Shown here in pieces: positions 46,876 to 57,087 of a DNA stretch of 64,000 nt (positions within the stretch are counted from its first letter, which is position 1; each line of letters opens with the position of its first letter). The stretch is from Neorhizobium alkalisoli (GTDB taxonomy: Bacteria; Pseudomonadota; Alphaproteobacteria; Rhizobiales; Rhizobiaceae). The notes under the pieces are model-generated. The model was not told the DNA's origin, made no database searches, and saw only the letters and a list, made by a program, of their open reading frames with translations. Position numbers and translations under genes: made by a program. The stretch covers positions 310,001 to 374,000 of the forward strand of contig NZ_VIWP01000002.1 in NCBI RefSeq assembly GCF_007829835.1. Direction: 5' to 3'.

Positions 46876-47442
46876 TCAATCCTTTTTCCAATCTTTGAGG
46901 ACTGCGAACGGGTTGGGCCGGCCTCCCTTGTCGTTCGGATCGCCTTCCAGATGGGTGGTGAACTCGACGCCCGGCTTGCGCGGGTAAGGATCGATCGAGA
47001 GGGCTGCAAATTCCGTCACCACCTCGCCGGCATCGATCGTATCGCCGACAAAGGTCTCCGGAAGATCCGGCCCTTCGGGGTCGAGCACCATTTCGGCATT
47101 CTCGGCAGAGATCACCCGTGCAAGCTTCGAACCTTCCGGCACGAAGATCTGCTCGAAAGGCTCGTCGATATGGGAGATGACCGGCTCGAGCGTGACGACG
47201 CAAGCCTGGGTGATATCGGCAGAAACCCTGCCCTTGAGGCGGATACCGTCCTTTTTCCAACGAACGATCTGCAGCTCGGCTTTCAGGCTCTCCACCGACA
47301 GGACGCGCCAGAGCTTGGCCAGACCGACAAGTTCGCGCGGATCGGCTTCAAGCGTCACGGTGACCGGGTTAACCGAGATATTCCCAACCTTTACCGGATA
47401 GGAGAAAGGAGGCTTGTCGCCGCCGTCATGTTCAGTCTTCAT
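46876..47442 (-). CDS. yceD: DUF177 / YceD-family protein
   Basis: A 188-residue protein with the YceD core: RWKKDGIRLKGRVSADITQACVVTLEPVISHIDEPFEQIFVPEG, and a C-terminal PNPFAVLKDWKKD. In many bacteria YceD is tied to 23S rRNA and ribosome assembly; the exact role is not settled. The cysteine in TQACVVTLE is the conserved one. It begins 6 bases after the stop of the chaperone gene upstream, so these two genes are cotranscribed. Confidence 0.9.
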   Translation of the reverse strand: MKTEHDGGDKPPFSYPVKVGNISVNPVTVTLEADPRELVGLAKLWRVLSVESLKAELQIVRWKKDGIRLKGRVSADITQACVVTLEPVISHIDEPFEQIFVPEGSKLARVISAENAEMVLDPEGPDLPETFVGDTIDAGEVVTEFAALSIDPYPRKPGVEFTTHLEGDPNDKGGRPNPFAVLKDWKKD

Positions 47443-47448
47443 CGTTCC

Positions 47449-48000
47449 TCACTTCCCTGAGTTCTCGCTCAGGCCCGGAGCCGGCAATTGCAGCAGCCCA
47501 CGGGAAATTTCGTCTTCCGACACACCGGCCAGATCTGCTTCGGCGGCAATCATCCAGAGAGCCAGGCCGCGCATGTCAGGCGCATCGCTTTCCTGCGGAT
47601 GGATATTCCGTCGCAGCGCTTCTGCCAAGCCTTCAACATCCTTTGCCTCAAGGGCTGCGGCATAACGTTCCAGCCGGCCGTAAAACATGCCGGCGAGCTT
47701 CTTCATCCGCTTCGGCACGCCCTGGTCGCCAATTCCGAGCTCGCGAATCGAATGATCGATGTCCTGGAAAAAGGCATCGACAATCTCCTGCGCGAGTTCC
47801 TGGCCGCTGCCTTCAGCCTTGGCCGTGCGCCGGAAAAACAGGATCATCACGACCGACAGCATCTCGAACCGGCCCATGACCGTGTCCGGCACGTCGAGAT
47901 CGGTATAAAAGAAAGGAATGCGGGCCGCCGCGGTCAAGGTCTGATACTGGCGATCGACAATGGCGCGATTGCGGTTCTTCTTCCTGAACAGGCCAAACAT
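47449..48000 (-). CDS. Ubiquinol-cytochrome c chaperone family protein
   Basis: The ATG at 48000 (MFGLFRKKNRNRAIVDRQYQTLTAAARIPFFYTDLDVPDT) gives 183 residues; the frame extends 24 bases further. The FYTDLDVPDTVMGRFEMLSVVMILFFRR segment and HSIRELGIGDQGVPKRMKKLAGMFYGRLERY are diagnostic of the Ubiq_cyt_C_chap family, related to mitochondrial Cbp3. It is thought to help assemble the cytochrome bc1 complex. It is divergent from bamE. Confidence 0.88.
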   Translation of the reverse strand: MFGLFRKKNRNRAIVDRQYQTLTAAARIPFFYTDLDVPDTVMGRFEMLSVVMILFFRRTAKAEGSGQELAQEIVDAFFQDIDHSIRELGIGDQGVPKRMKKLAGMFYGRLERYAAALEAKDVEGLAEALRRNIHPQESDAPDMRGLALWMIAAEADLAGVSEDEISRGLLQLPAPGLSENSGK

Positions 48001-48227
48001 CGTCAATTTTCTCCCGTCCGGCATCCATCATTCCGCTTTGCCGGCGACCGGCGATGTTGCATGCAAGCCAAAGCTGGTTTACCGAAGCATGCACGAAATG
48101 CAATGCGTTCGCCATGTGCGGGCGAGCTCGCCGCAAAGGATGGGCTTTTCGGCTCCCGGCGGTCGGCTTCCCCGGAATAGCCACAATGGTATGAACAGCA
48201 GAGTAACCGGCGAGAGCCGGAGTCGAT

Positions 48228-48761
48228 ATGTGGGGGATGCCGTTGAAAAAGCGGATTTTCGGGTACGAAATGAACGTGTTGAGCAAGACCGCCGCGGCCC
48301 TGACCGTCGCATCGATAGCCGTCTCGGGCTGCACCTCCATGAATATCGGCGATACCATGTATAATGGCTATGTCGTCGATGAGCAGTCGCTCAACCTCAT
48401 CCCGGTCGGATCGAGCCGCGAGCAGGTTCTGCTGACCATGGGCACGCCCTCGACCACGGCGACCTTCGACGCCGAAGTTTTCTATTACATCTCGCAGAAG
48501 CGCCACCGCGCCGTGGCCTTCATGAAGCCTAACGTCGTCGACCAGACGGTGCTTGCGATCTATTTCAACAAGGACGGCGTCGTTGACCGTCGTGCCAATT
48601 ACATGATGCAGGACGGCAAGGTGTTCGACACCATCTCGCGCACGACGCCGACCGGCGGCCGCGATCTGACCTTCCTGCAGCAGCTGTTGAATGGCGGCAC
48701 GGGTGCGGCTTCGAGCGGCGCTGCCGCCGTCCGCAACATGCTGGGCAATATGAGCCAGTAA
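48228..48761 (+). CDS. bamE: Outer-membrane assembly lipoprotein BamE
   Basis: A 177-residue SmpA/OmlA-domain lipoprotein. GGAG lies five bases before ATG 48228; with this start the lipobox VSGC has Cys at 35; ATG 48270 would give a shorter signal peptide (MNVLSKTAAALTVASIAVSGC). The domain core LNLIPVGSSREQVLLTMGTPSTTATFDAEVFYYISQK is typical (GSSREQV..LG.P). It supports the BamA complex that inserts beta-barrel proteins. The Ala/Gly-rich C-terminus is normal for rhizobial versions. Confidence 0.9.
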   Translation: MWGMPLKKRIFGYEMNVLSKTAAALTVASIAVSGCTSMNIGDTMYNGYVVDEQSLNLIPVGSSREQVLLTMGTPSTTATFDAEVFYYISQKRHRAVAFMKPNVVDQTVLAIYFNKDGVVDRRANYMMQDGKVFDTISRTTPTGGRDLTFLQQLLNGGTGAASSGAAAVRNMLGNMSQ

Positions 48762-48787
48762 CGGCTGCCCGGACGAATGAGATGAAA

Positions 48788-48822
48788 AGAGGCCCGCCGG
48801 ATCGCTCCGGCGGGCCTTTTGA
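48788..48822. terminator. Bidirectional terminator between bamE and hppA
   Basis: AGGCCCGCCGG-ATCGCT-CCGGCGGGCCT is an 11-bp perfect stem (48790-48817) with TTTTG after it on the plus strand and CTCTTTTC after it on the minus strand. It serves both convergent genes. Confidence 0.9.
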
Positions 48823-48840
48823 TTTCTGCGCATTACCGTC

Positions 48841-50982
48841 TCAGCCTGCAAGTACGGCCAGCAGAAGAAGTGCTACGATATTGGTGATCTTGATCGCCGG
48901 ATTGACGGCAGGGCCGGCCGTATCCTTGTAGGGGTCGCCGACCGTATCGCCGGTAACCGAAGCCTTGTGGGCTTCCGAACCCTTCATATGGCGAACGCCA
49001 TCCTTGTCGACGAAACCGTCCTCAAAGCTCTTCTTGGCATTGTCCCAGGCACCGCCACCCGAGGTCATCGAGATCGCCACGAACAGGCCATTGACGATAA
49101 CGCCCAAGAGCGACGCGCCGAGGGCTGCAAGAGCAGACGCCTTGCTGCCACCGGAGACGAAAAGCACGCCGAAATAAACGACGATCGGCGCCAGAACAGG
49201 CAGCAGCGACGGCACGATCATCTCGCGGATCGCGGCCCTCGTCAGAATATCGACGGCGCGGCCGTAATCCGGCTTTTCCGTACCCTGCATGATGCCCGGC
49301 TTTTCGCGGAATTGCTTACGAACTTCCTCGACGATCGAACCGGCAGCGCGGCCGACGGCGGTCATGGCGATACCGCCGAACAGATAAGGGATGAGGCCGC
49401 CGAAGATCAGGCCCGCGACGACGTAAGGGTTGGACAGGCTAAACGAGATCGGCCCTACCCCTTCGAAATAAGGATATTGCTGCGGATTGGCGGCAAAATA
49501 CTGCAGGTCGTTGGAATAGGCGGCGAACAGAACGAGAGCGCCGAGACCGGCAGAACCGATCGCGTAACCCTTGGTGACCGCCTTGGTCGTATTGCCGACC
49601 GCGTCGAGCGCATCGGTGGACTTTCTAACTTCCGGCGGCAGGTGCGCCATTTCGGCGATACCGCCGGCATTGTCGGTGACCGGGCCAAAGGCGTCGAGCG
49701 CGACGATCATGCCGGCAAGGCCAAGCATGGCGGTGACGGCGATGCCGGTGCCGAACAAGCCACCGAGCTGGTAGGTGGCGATGATGCCGCCGATGATGAC
49801 GATCGCCGGCAGAGCCGTCGATTCGAGCGAGACGGCAAGGCCCTGGATGACATTGGTGCCGTGGCCGGTGACGGAGGCCTGGGCGATCGAATTAACCGGC
49901 CGCTTGTTGGTGCCGGTATAATATTCGGTGATCACCACGATCAGTGCTGTCACGACGAGGCCGAGCAGACCGCAGATGAACAGGTTGGCACCGGTAATAT
50001 CGAGGCCGGCAACGGTGCCGATAGAACCCCAGCCGATCGTGACCGAGGTGGCGAGTGCCAGACCGACGATCGACAGAAGACCGGTGACGATCAGGCCCTT
50101 GTAGAGGGCACCCATGATCGAGCCGTTCGAGCCGAGTTTGACAAAGAACGTGCCGATGATCGAGGTGACGATGCAGACGCCGCAGATCGCCAGCGGATAG
50201 ATCATGACCGTGTCGAGGATCGGAGCGCCGGCAAAAAAGATCGCGGCCAGAACCATGGTGGCGACGACGGAGACCGCATAGGTTTCGAACAGGTCGGCTG
50301 CCATGCCGGCGCAATCGCCGACATTGTCGCCGACATTGTCGGCGATCGTTGCCGGGTTGCGCGGGTCATCTTCCGGAATACCGGCCTCGACCTTGCCGAC
50401 AAGGTCCCCGCCGACATCAGCGCCCTTGGTAAAAATGCCGCCGCCGAGGCGGGCGAAGATGGAAATCAGCGACGCGCCGAAACCGAGCGAGACAAGCGCA
50501 TCGATCACCTCGCGCGAGCCGCCCGGATGGCCGAGGCCGGCTGTCAGAACGAGATAATAGATGGAGACGCCGAGCAATGCGAGGCCGGCGACCAGCATGC
50601 CGGTAATGGCTCCGGACTTGAAGGCGATATCGAGACCGGCAGCAAGACTATGTGACGAGGCCTGCGCGGTGCGGACATTGGCGCGCACCGAGACATGCAT
50701 GCCGATAAAGCCGGCAAGGCCCGACAGAACGGCGCCGATGACGAAGCCGATCGCGGCGGTGACGGACAGAAGAATACCGGCCAGCACGGCCACGACCACG
50801 CCGACGATCGCGATCGTCATATATTGGCGGGTCAGATAGGCCTGTGCCCCTTCGCGGATATAACCCGCGATCTCCTGCATGCGCTGATTGCCCTGGTCGG
50901 CGGCGAGAACCGAGCGTGTCGCCCAGACGGCATAAATGATCGACAGCAGGCCGCAGACGATCACACCTGAAATTACGGTCAT
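48841..50982 (-). CDS. hppA: Membrane proton-translocating pyrophosphatase, K+-independent type
   Basis: A 713-residue protein with about 16 transmembrane helices. The pyrophosphate site is [54 protein letters not shown] (about residues 180-235); a second Asp-rich site is near the C-terminus. The switch motif reads GNTTKA (about residue 465): lysine here marks the potassium-independent class, alanine the potassium-dependent class. It couples PPi hydrolysis to proton export into the periplasm or acidocalcisomes. It is a single gene. Confidence 0.97.
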   Translation of the reverse strand: MTVISGVIVCGLLSIIYAVWATRSVLAADQGNQRMQEIAGYIREGAQAYLTRQYMTIAIVGVVVAVLAGILLSVTAAIGFVIGAVLSGLAGFIGMHVSVRANVRTAQASSHSLAAGLDIAFKSGAITGMLVAGLALLGVSIYYLVLTAGLGHPGGSREVIDALVSLGFGASLISIFARLGGGIFTKGADVGGDLVGKVEAGIPEDDPRNPATIADNVGDNVGDCAGMAADLFETYAVSVVATMVLAAIFFAGAPILDTVMIYPLAICGVCIVTSIIGTFFVKLGSNGSIMGALYKGLIVTGLLSIVGLALATSVTIGWGSIGTVAGLDITGANLFICGLLGLVVTALIVVITEYYTGTNKRPVNSIAQASVTGHGTNVIQGLAVSLESTALPAIVIIGGIIATYQLGGLFGTGIAVTAMLGLAGMIVALDAFGPVTDNAGGIAEMAHLPPEVRKSTDALDAVGNTTKAVTKGYAIGSAGLGALVLFAAYSNDLQYFAANPQQYPYFEGVGPISFSLSNPYVVAGLIFGGLIPYLFGGIAMTAVGRAAGSIVEEVRKQFREKPGIMQGTEKPDYGRAVDILTRAAIREMIVPSLLPVLAPIVVYFGVLFVSGGSKASALAALGASLLGVIVNGLFVAISMTSGGGAWDNAKKSFEDGFVDKDGVRHMKGSEAHKASVTGDTVGDPYKDTAGPAVNPAIKITNIVALLLLAVLAG

Positions 50983-51136
50983 TCGCTTTTTCCTCTCCCT
51001 GTCGCCGTCCGGCCAAATGCCCTCCGGCCATGCATTCCTCCGGTCTGCTTCTCCCCTCCCAAGGAGTGCTTACCATGCATGCGAGAGATTGGGGGCAGGA
51101 ACAACCGGCGTCAAGCGCCGACACCGTACGAGAGGC

Positions 51137-52363
51137 TCAAGCGCGGGGATTTGCCGCGGGGCGTCGTATCATCAGGGCGATGAGCAGCAAAAGGCAGGTG
51201 ATCGCCACCGGCCAGATGACGAGATTGATGAAGGACCAGCCCCAGGTGACGAAAACCTTGCCCGAGGAGAAAGAGGACAAGGCGACCGAAGCGAAGAGCA
51301 CGATATCGTGGAACCCTTGCACCTTGTCGGCCTCATGCGGCCGATAGGTGGAGGCGATGATGGTGGTCGACCCGATGAAGCCGAAATTCCAGCCGATGCC
51401 GAGCAGGATCAGGGCGAGCCAGAAATTCCAGAGTTCTATACCGATATGCGCGACGACCGCGCAGCTCATCAGGAGCACCAGGCCGGTCGCAACGACTTTT
51501 TCGGCCCCTAACCTGGTAATCAGCATGCCGGTGAAAAAGCTCGGGCCGAACATGGCAAGCACATGCCACTGGATGCCGAGCGCCGCGAGTTCGGTCGGGA
51601 AACCGCAGCCGATCACCATGGCCAGCGGCGCGCCGGTCATGACGAAAGTCATCAGCGCATAGGTGCCGATGCCGCAGACGATGCCGGTGATGAAGCGTTG
51701 TGTGAGGACGATTTCCCTGAGCGGCCGGGCCGGCAGCTGGCTGGCAGCGGCCTTGGAAGCATTCGGCAGCTTCAGAAAGCTCATGGCGGCAAGGCCGACG
51801 AGGCAGACCGGCACGAGAGCTACGAAGGTTCCGGCAAAGGTGACCGGCGCGAACCAGTCCCTAGCAAGGATCGCCAATTGCGGGCCGATAATGGCCGAGA
51901 CGATGCCGGCACCGAGAATCCAGGAGATCGCCCGCGGCTTGAAGGCAGGCGGCGAGACGTCAGCTGCCGCAAAGCGAATTTTCTGGGTAAAGCCGCCGCA
52001 GGTGCCGATCAGCAGAAGCGCGAAGGCAAACAGCCAGAAATTTTCGCGAAACAGGGCGATTGCCGCAAGTGCGCCGGCAAGGCAACCGATCACGGCACCG
52101 AGCATGAAGGCGGCCTTGCGGCCGAAAACACGGGAAGCAACGGCAATCAGCACCGCACCACAGGCGGTGCCGACATTCATCGCGGTGACGGGAGCGGTCG
52201 CAAGCGTCTTGTCATCGCCGAGAAGCTGGTAACCGGCGAGTGCTCCGATCGACACGGCGATCGGCGTGGCCGAGCCCAGAACGGCCTGGGCTCCGGCCAA
52301 GAGCATGACACGGCGGCGCGCGGAGCGGAGATCGATAGTCGAAATTTCCGCTGCCGCATCCAT
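51137..52363 (-). CDS. Major facilitator superfamily transporter
   Basis: A 408-residue protein with about 12 helices. Loop 2-3 has SRVFGRKAAFMLG, the usual MFS RxxGR-type signature. Substrate not evident; this subgroup is common in Alphaproteobacteria and often annotated as a multidrug or unknown MFS. It starts 11 bases after nusB and is probably read from the ribH-nusB transcript. Confidence 0.85.
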   Translation of the reverse strand: MDAAAEISTIDLRSARRRVMLLAGAQAVLGSATPIAVSIGALAGYQLLGDDKTLATAPVTAMNVGTACGAVLIAVASRVFGRKAAFMLGAVIGCLAGALAAIALFRENFWLFAFALLLIGTCGGFTQKIRFAAADVSPPAFKPRAISWILGAGIVSAIIGPQLAILARDWFAPVTFAGTFVALVPVCLVGLAAMSFLKLPNASKAAASQLPARPLREIVLTQRFITGIVCGIGTYALMTFVMTGAPLAMVIGCGFPTELAALGIQWHVLAMFGPSFFTGMLITRLGAEKVVATGLVLLMSCAVVAHIGIELWNFWLALILLGIGWNFGFIGSTTIIASTYRPHEADKVQGFHDIVLFASVALSSFSSGKVFVTWGWSFINLVIWPVAITCLLLLIALMIRRPAANPRA

Positions 52364-52374
52364 GCCGAAATTGC

Positions 52375-52854
52375 CTACTTCTTGGTGTCGCCGCGAATCT
52401 GCTTGGCGATACGGTCGAGAACCGCATTCACCACCTTCGGCTCGTCATCCGCGAAAAACGCACGGGCGATCTCGACATATTCAGTGACGATGACGGCGAC
52501 CGGAACGTCCTTGCGCTCGATCAGCTCGAACGTGCCGGCGCGCAGGATGGCGCGCAGGGTGGAATCGAGGCGCGACAGCGGCCAGTCTTCCTGCAGGGCC
52601 GAACGCACCAGCGGGTCGATCTTGACCTGATCGCGCACGACGCCGGCGACGATGGAACGGAACCAGGAGGCGTCGGCCTTCAGATAGGTATCTCCGTCCA
52701 GTTCCTGGCCGAGGCGATGCGCTTCATATTCGGCAACGACCTCGAGCACGCCGGTACCGCCGACATCCATCTGGTAAAGGGCCTGCACGGCAGCGAGGCG
52801 GGCTGCGCCACGCTGGTTGGCCGGACGGACCTGCTGGTCAGCTTCCTTCGTCAT
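52375..52854 (-). CDS. nusB: Transcription antitermination factor NusB
   Basis: ATG 52854 ([33 protein letters not shown]) gives 159 residues; a longer frame from 52869 overlaps rib[17 protein letters not shown] is the NusB helix-1 signature, with [31 protein letters not shown] at the C-terminus. It binds boxA in rRNA leaders with NusE (S10). It starts 4 bases after the ribH stop, the usual ribH-nusB pair. Confidence 0.96.
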   Translation of the reverse strand: MTKEADQQVRPANQRGAARLAAVQALYQMDVGGTGVLEVVAEYEAHRLGQELDGDTYLKADASWFRSIVAGVVRDQVKIDPLVRSALQEDWPLSRLDSTLRAILRAGTFELIERKDVPVAVIVTEYVEIARAFFADDEPKVVNAVLDRIAKQIRGDTKK

Positions 52855-52858
52855 CGGA

Positions 52859-53317
52859 TCAACCACCATTCAGCTTTTCGCGCAGCGCGATCATGCTCAG
52901 GGCAGCACGAGCGGCAAAACCGCCCTTGTCCTTGTCCGAGCGGCGTACACGGGCCCAGGCCTGATCGTCGTTTTCGACGGTCATGATGCCATTGCCGATC
53001 GCCAGCGATTCCGAGACGGCCAGATCCATCAGCGCACGCGAGGATTCGTTCGAGACGATATCGAAGTGGTAGGTCTCACCACGGATGACCATGCCGAGCG
53101 CGACGAAGCCGTTATATTCGGTGCCGCCCTCTTCCGCTGCATCGAGCGCCATGGCGATTGCCGGCGGGATTTCGAGCGCACCGGGAACGGTCACGACGTC
53201 ATAGGTGGCGCCGGCTTCCTTGAGTGCAAAAGTTGCACCTTCGAGGAGCGCGTCAGACATGTCGTCGTAGAAGCGCGCTTCGACGATCAGGATATGGGGA
53301 GCGGATTCTTGCGACAT
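52859..53317 (-). CDS. ribH: 6,7-dimethyl-8-ribityllumazine synthase
   Basis: A 152-residue lumazine synthase. [37 protein letters not shown] and [30 protein letters not shown] match the family, including the His of ETYHF. It makes the riboflavin precursor from ribulose-derived butanone phosphate and the RibD product. The nearby ribE and ribD (54768-56596) supply the adjacent steps but are separated by the HD-GYP gene on the other strand. I see no FMN riboswitch in the 285 bases upstream. Confidence 0.96.
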   Translation of the reverse strand: MSQESAPHILIVEARFYDDMSDALLEGATFALKEAGATYDVVTVPGALEIPPAIAMALDAAEEGGTEYNGFVALGMVIRGETYHFDIVSNESSRALMDLAVSESLAIGNGIMTVENDDQAWARVRRSDKDKGGFAARAALSMIALREKLNGG

Positions 53318-53602
53318 GATTTTACCTTTTCAAACCGGGCGGTGCAGCCAAGCCGCCGGGACAGGCGGCGGTCAAAACACGCCGCGCAGCACTTGGCAAG
53401 CTATTTTCGTTGACCTCAGCGTTGCATGTCGCGAATATCTCGTTTCAGGGACGACCTGACGAACGGGGCGGCGACAGTCGAAACGGGATCCATATGCAGC
53501 CAGTTGCATTGACCTACTATAAATTTATGCAGTCTCTATTCTCCTTTTATTAGGAGGATGCAATATAATGGTTGTGAAACACGCCGCAGTTGGAACTCTT
53601 GA

Positions 53603-54751
53603 ATGCATTTTTCGGACCAGAGCTGTATGGAAGATTTGATCCTGCAGATGTCGATGGCCCGGGACATATCGGAAATCATTTCGATAGTCCGGCATTCGGC
53701 CCGCAGCCTCATCGGGGCTGACGGCATAAGCTTCGTCCTGCGGGACGGGGCAAGCTGCTACTATGCCGACGAGGATGCGATCGGTCCGCTCTGGAAGGGA
53801 CAGCGCTTTCCGATGACCAGCTGCATTTCAGGCTGGGCAATGATCCATGGCGAGACCGTCGTCATCCCGGATATCTATGTCGATCCGCGGGTACCGATCG
53901 AGGCCTACAGGAACACGTTCGTGAAAAGCCTGGTCATGGTGCCGGTGCGTCCCGAAGATCCGGTTGGTGCGATCGGCGCCTATTGGTCCAAGGTCGGCGA
54001 ACCGGGGCCCGAAATCGTCCAGCGCCTGAAGCGCATCGCCAATACGGCGGCAATCGCCATGACCAATGTGGCACTGATCAATTCGCTTGCCACCGCCCGC
54101 GAGGAATCGCAGCGTGCGCGCGACGCGATGATCCTTGCCATGGCCTCTCTTGCGGAAACGCGCGACCACGAGACCGGCAATCACATCCGCCGCACCCAGC
54201 ATTATGTGCGGGCTCTGGCCGAGGCGATGCGGCAGCAGGAACCTTACAAGGCGACGCTGGATGATGAGCTGATCGACCTTCTCTACAAGTCGGCGCCGCT
54301 GCACGATATCGGCAAGGTCGGCATTCCCGACAGCATTCTCTTGAAGCCCGGCAAGCTCGACAAGAGCGAGTTCGAGGTGATGAAGACACATGCCGAGATC
54401 GGCCAGGCGGCAATCGAGACGGCTGAGAGCTATATGGGCTCGACGACGCCCTTCCTCAGCCTTGCCAAGGAAATCGCCTATACCCACCATGAAAAATGGA
54501 ATGGAACCGGTTATCCGCGCGGCCTGAAGGGCGAGGAAATCCCGATTGCCGGACGGATCATGGCGATTGCCGATGTCTATGACGCGCTGGTTTCGGAGCG
54601 GATCTACAAGGCAGCCATGCCGCATGAGCAGGCCGTGGACCTGATCGCCAGCGAGAGCGGCACGCATTTCGACCCCGATATCGTCGAGGTCTTCATCAAG
54701 ATCGCGCCGATCTTCAAGGATATTCACCGCAAGTTTTCGAACGCGGCCTGA
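53603..54751 (+). CDS. GAF and HD-GYP domain protein, putative c-di-GMP phosphodiesterase
   Basis: A 382-residue soluble protein. Residues about 20-165 are a GAF domain (SLIGADGISFVLRDGASCYYADEDAIGPLWKG). Residues about 190-370 are HD-GYP: ETRDHETGNHIRRTQHYV, HDIGKVGIP (His234-Asp235), KTHAEIGQAA, and HHEKWNGTGYPRGLKGEEIPIAGRIMAIADVYDAL. The metal ligands are present. The usual HHExxDGxGYP reads HHEKWNGTGYP, with Asn for Asp. It likely cleaves c-di-GMP in response to a small signal bound by GAF. It stands alone between ribH and ribE, which face opposite ways. Confidence 0.88.
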   Translation: MHFSDQSCMEDLILQMSMARDISEIISIVRHSARSLIGADGISFVLRDGASCYYADEDAIGPLWKGQRFPMTSCISGWAMIHGETVVIPDIYVDPRVPIEAYRNTFVKSLVMVPVRPEDPVGAIGAYWSKVGEPGPEIVQRLKRIANTAAIAMTNVALINSLATAREESQRARDAMILAMASLAETRDHETGNHIRRTQHYVRALAEAMRQQEPYKATLDDELIDLLYKSAPLHDIGKVGIPDSILLKPGKLDKSEFEVMKTHAEIGQAAIETAESYMGSTTPFLSLAKEIAYTHHEKWNGTGYPRGLKGEEIPIAGRIMAIADVYDALVSERIYKAAMPHEQAVDLIASESGTHFDPDIVEVFIKIAPIFKDIHRKFSNAA

Positions 54752-54767
54752 GCGGCCGCGTCGAGGA

Positions 54768-55379
54768 TCATGCCGTCGGGAACTGGGCCAGACGGGCGGC
54801 GTAACGCGCCATCGTATCGACTTCGAAATTGACGAAGTCGCCGGCCTTGCGATCGCCCCAGGTGGTGACGGCAAGCGTATGGCGGATCAGAAGGACGTCG
54901 AAATCCGCGCCATCAACGGCATTGACCGTCAGCGACGTGCCGTCCAGCGCGACCGAACCTTTTGGCGCAACGAAACGGGCGAGATCCTGCGGCGCGCGCA
55001 GCGTGATGCGAACCGCCTCGCCTTCGGATTTGATCGAGAGGATTTCGGCCTTGCCGTCGACATGGCCGGAGACGATATGGCCGCCGAGTTCGTCGCCGAT
55101 CTTCAGCGCCCGCTCGAGATTGACCCGCGTGCCTTCGCCCCAGGAGGCGATCGTTGTCAGGCGCAGCGCTTCTTCCCAGGCCTCGACCTCGAACCAGCGC
55201 TCGTTGCTGCCTTCGGCCGGAAGATTTGTGACCGTCAGGCAGACGCCGCCATGGGAGATCGATGCGCCCATGTCGATGGTTTTTGGATCGTAGTTGGTGG
55301 CGATCCGAAGCTTGACGCCCTCATCCATCGGCGATGCCGATGCGACCGTGCCGACATCCGTGACAATTCCGGTAAACAT
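54768..55379 (-). CDS. ribE: Riboflavin synthase alpha subunit
   Basis: ATG 55379 gives MFTGIVTDVGTVAS, the invariant N-terminus, 203 residues. Two lumazine-binding repeats are seen: ISHGGVCLTVTNL in the first and VALDGTSLTVNAVDGADFDVLLIRHTL in the second. It converts two lumazine molecules to riboflavin. Its start overlaps the ribD stop (TGATG), so the two are translationally coupled. Confidence 0.96.
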   Translation of the reverse strand: MFTGIVTDVGTVASASPMDEGVKLRIATNYDPKTIDMGASISHGGVCLTVTNLPAEGSNERWFEVEAWEEALRLTTIASWGEGTRVNLERALKIGDELGGHIVSGHVDGKAEILSIKSEGEAVRITLRAPQDLARFVAPKGSVALDGTSLTVNAVDGADFDVLLIRHTLAVTTWGDRKAGDFVNFEVDTMARYAARLAQFPTA

Positions 55380-56596
55380 CAAAAACCTCGTTCAAATTCG
55401 TAAGAGCTGTCCGGGCCGAACATGTCCTTGCGGACGGGCCGGAACTTTTCCGGCATATCGGATGGCGTCAGCGGCGATTCAAGCCCGCCCTCACCGATCG
55501 TCACCGGCCCTTGCGAAACGATCACACGATCGACGAGGTCGGCATCGAGGAAAGCACGGGCAACGGCCGCTCCGCCCTCGACGAACAGCGAGGAAATACC
55601 GTGTTCGGTGAGCGTATAAAGAAGATCGGCGAGATCCCTAGCGTCGATGATATGGACGCCCGCATCCAGAAGCGCATTACGTGCGGGGTCGTCCGAGATC
55701 GGCGCGGCTTCGGTCTCATTCCAGGTCTGACCGGTCACATCCTGCGCGACATAGATATGCTTCTGCTCCTCACCACAGCGGCAGAAAGAAACAGAGGCAC
55801 GCCCCTTGCCCATCGATGAGGATGGCTGGGCGGTGGCGGGGAGCGCACCCACGGATGCTGCGATGACCGGCACGACCCGGGCAGAGCGCACGAGATTGGA
55901 ATCGAGCGGCAGTTCCAGCCGCCGATCGAGGATGATACGCACCGGCGAACGGTCGCGCATGCCAGGAAGGCGGACGGTGAGTTCCGGATCGTCGCAACGC
56001 ACGGTGCCGATGCCGACGAGGATCGCATCGCTTTCGGCGCGCAGAACATGCACCTGTGCGCGGGCGAGCGGACCGGTGATGGAAACTTCCTCGCCGCGAC
56101 GGCCGAGCATGCCGTCCAGAGAAACTGCAAGCTTGAGAGTCACATAAGGGCGTTTTCTGACCTGCCGGCTGAGATAGGCGGCCAATGCCCGGCGGCCTTG
56201 GCTCTCCAGAAGACCAGTCTCGACCTTGATGCCCGCCTCTTTCAGAATGGCAATGCCGTGGCCGGCAACGCGCGGATCGGGATCGACCAGGCAAATGACG
56301 ACGCGGCCGACACCGGCAGCCACGAGCGCATTGGCGCAGGGCGGCGTGCGGCCGTAATGGGCGCAGGGTTCGAGCGTGACATAAACGGTCGCTCCCCTCG
56401 CCTTTTCGCCGGCGATGGCCAATGCCTGCGTTTCCGCATGCGGGCGGCCGCCGACAGCGGTGACGGCCGCGCCGACTATGGCGCCGTCCCTGACGATAAC
56501 GCAGCCGACGGAGGGGTTGGTTTCGGTCTGTCCTTCATGCCAGAGCGACAGCCGAAGGGCCGCCGCCATGTAGCGTGCGTCCTCGGCCGCGGACAT
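55379..56596 (-). CDS. ribD: Bifunctional riboflavin deaminase/reductase RibD
   Basis: A 405-residue fusion. The N-terminal deaminase has the zinc site HAETQAL and EPCAHYGRTPPCANALV (about residues 50-90). The C-terminal reductase begins RPYVTLKLAVSLDGMLGRRGEEVSITGPLAR and includes SDAILVGIGTVRCDDPELTVR. Compared with E. coli RibD there is an insert at about 250-290 (VGALPATAQPSSSMGKGRASVSFCRCGEEQK). It starts 2 bases after nrdR and overlaps ribE. Confidence 0.95.
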   Translation of the reverse strand: MSAAEDARYMAAALRLSLWHEGQTETNPSVGCVIVRDGAIVGAAVTAVGGRPHAETQALAIAGEKARGATVYVTLEPCAHYGRTPPCANALVAAGVGRVVICLVDPDPRVAGHGIAILKEAGIKVETGLLESQGRRALAAYLSRQVRKRPYVTLKLAVSLDGMLGRRGEEVSITGPLARAQVHVLRAESDAILVGIGTVRCDDPELTVRLPGMRDRSPVRIILDRRLELPLDSNLVRSARVVPVIAASVGALPATAQPSSSMGKGRASVSFCRCGEEQKHIYVAQDVTGQTWNETEAAPISDDPARNALLDAGVHIIDARDLADLLYTLTEHGISSLFVEGGAAVARAFLDADLVDRVIVSQGPVTIGEGGLESPLTPSDMPEKFRPVRKDMFGPDSSYEFERGF

Positions 56597-56598
56597 GA

Positions 56599-57078
56599 TC
56601 AGATTTCCACGCCGGAATCGCGGGCGATCTTGGCGTTGATCTCCTGGATCACCTTCTCGAAATCTTCCGCATGGGAGAAATCGCGATAAACCGAGGCGTA
56701 ACGGACGAAACCGACGTCATCGAGGCTCTTCAGGGCTTCCAGCACCTGCAGGCCGATCTCTTCCGACGAGATTTCGCTCTCGCCGGAACTTTCGAGACGG
56801 CGGACGATGCCGGAAACGGCCCGCTCGATGCGGTCGGCATCCACGGGCCGCTTGCGCAGCGCGATCTGGAACGACCGCACCAGCTTGTTGCGGTCGAAAG
56901 GCACCTTGCGGCCGGTCTTCTTGGTGACCATCAGCTCGCGCAGCTGGACACGTTCGAAGGTCGTGAAACGACCGCCGCAATCCGGGCAGATGCGCCGCCG
57001 GCGGATCGAGGTGAAATCCTCGGCCGGACGCGAATCCTTGACCTGGCTATCTTCCGAACCGCAATAGGGGCAGCGCAT
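56599..57078 (-). CDS. nrdR: Transcriptional repressor NrdR
   Basis: A 159-residue protein with an N-terminal zinc ribbon (Cys3, Cys6, Cys31, Cys34) and an ATP-cone domain ([30 protein letters not shown], about residues 50-140). It senses ATP/dATP and represses ribonucleotide reductase genes. Placement between glyA and ribD is conserved in Alphaproteobacteria. Confidence 0.97.
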   Translation of the reverse strand: MRCPYCGSEDSQVKDSRPAEDFTSIRRRRICPDCGGRFTTFERVQLRELMVTKKTGRKVPFDRNKLVRSFQIALRKRPVDADRIERAVSGIVRRLESSGESEISSEEIGLQVLEALKSLDDVGFVRYASVYRDFSHAEDFEKVIQEINAKIARDSGVEI

Positions 57079-57087
57079 GCCTTTTCC

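Noticed and set aside
48967-50655. 562-codon frame antisense to hppA
   Set aside because: Rich in Asp, Arg and Gly as expected for the complement of a membrane protein; no domains.
53318-53602. FMN riboswitch before ribH
   Set aside because: None of the conserved RFN blocks could be found on the minus strand.
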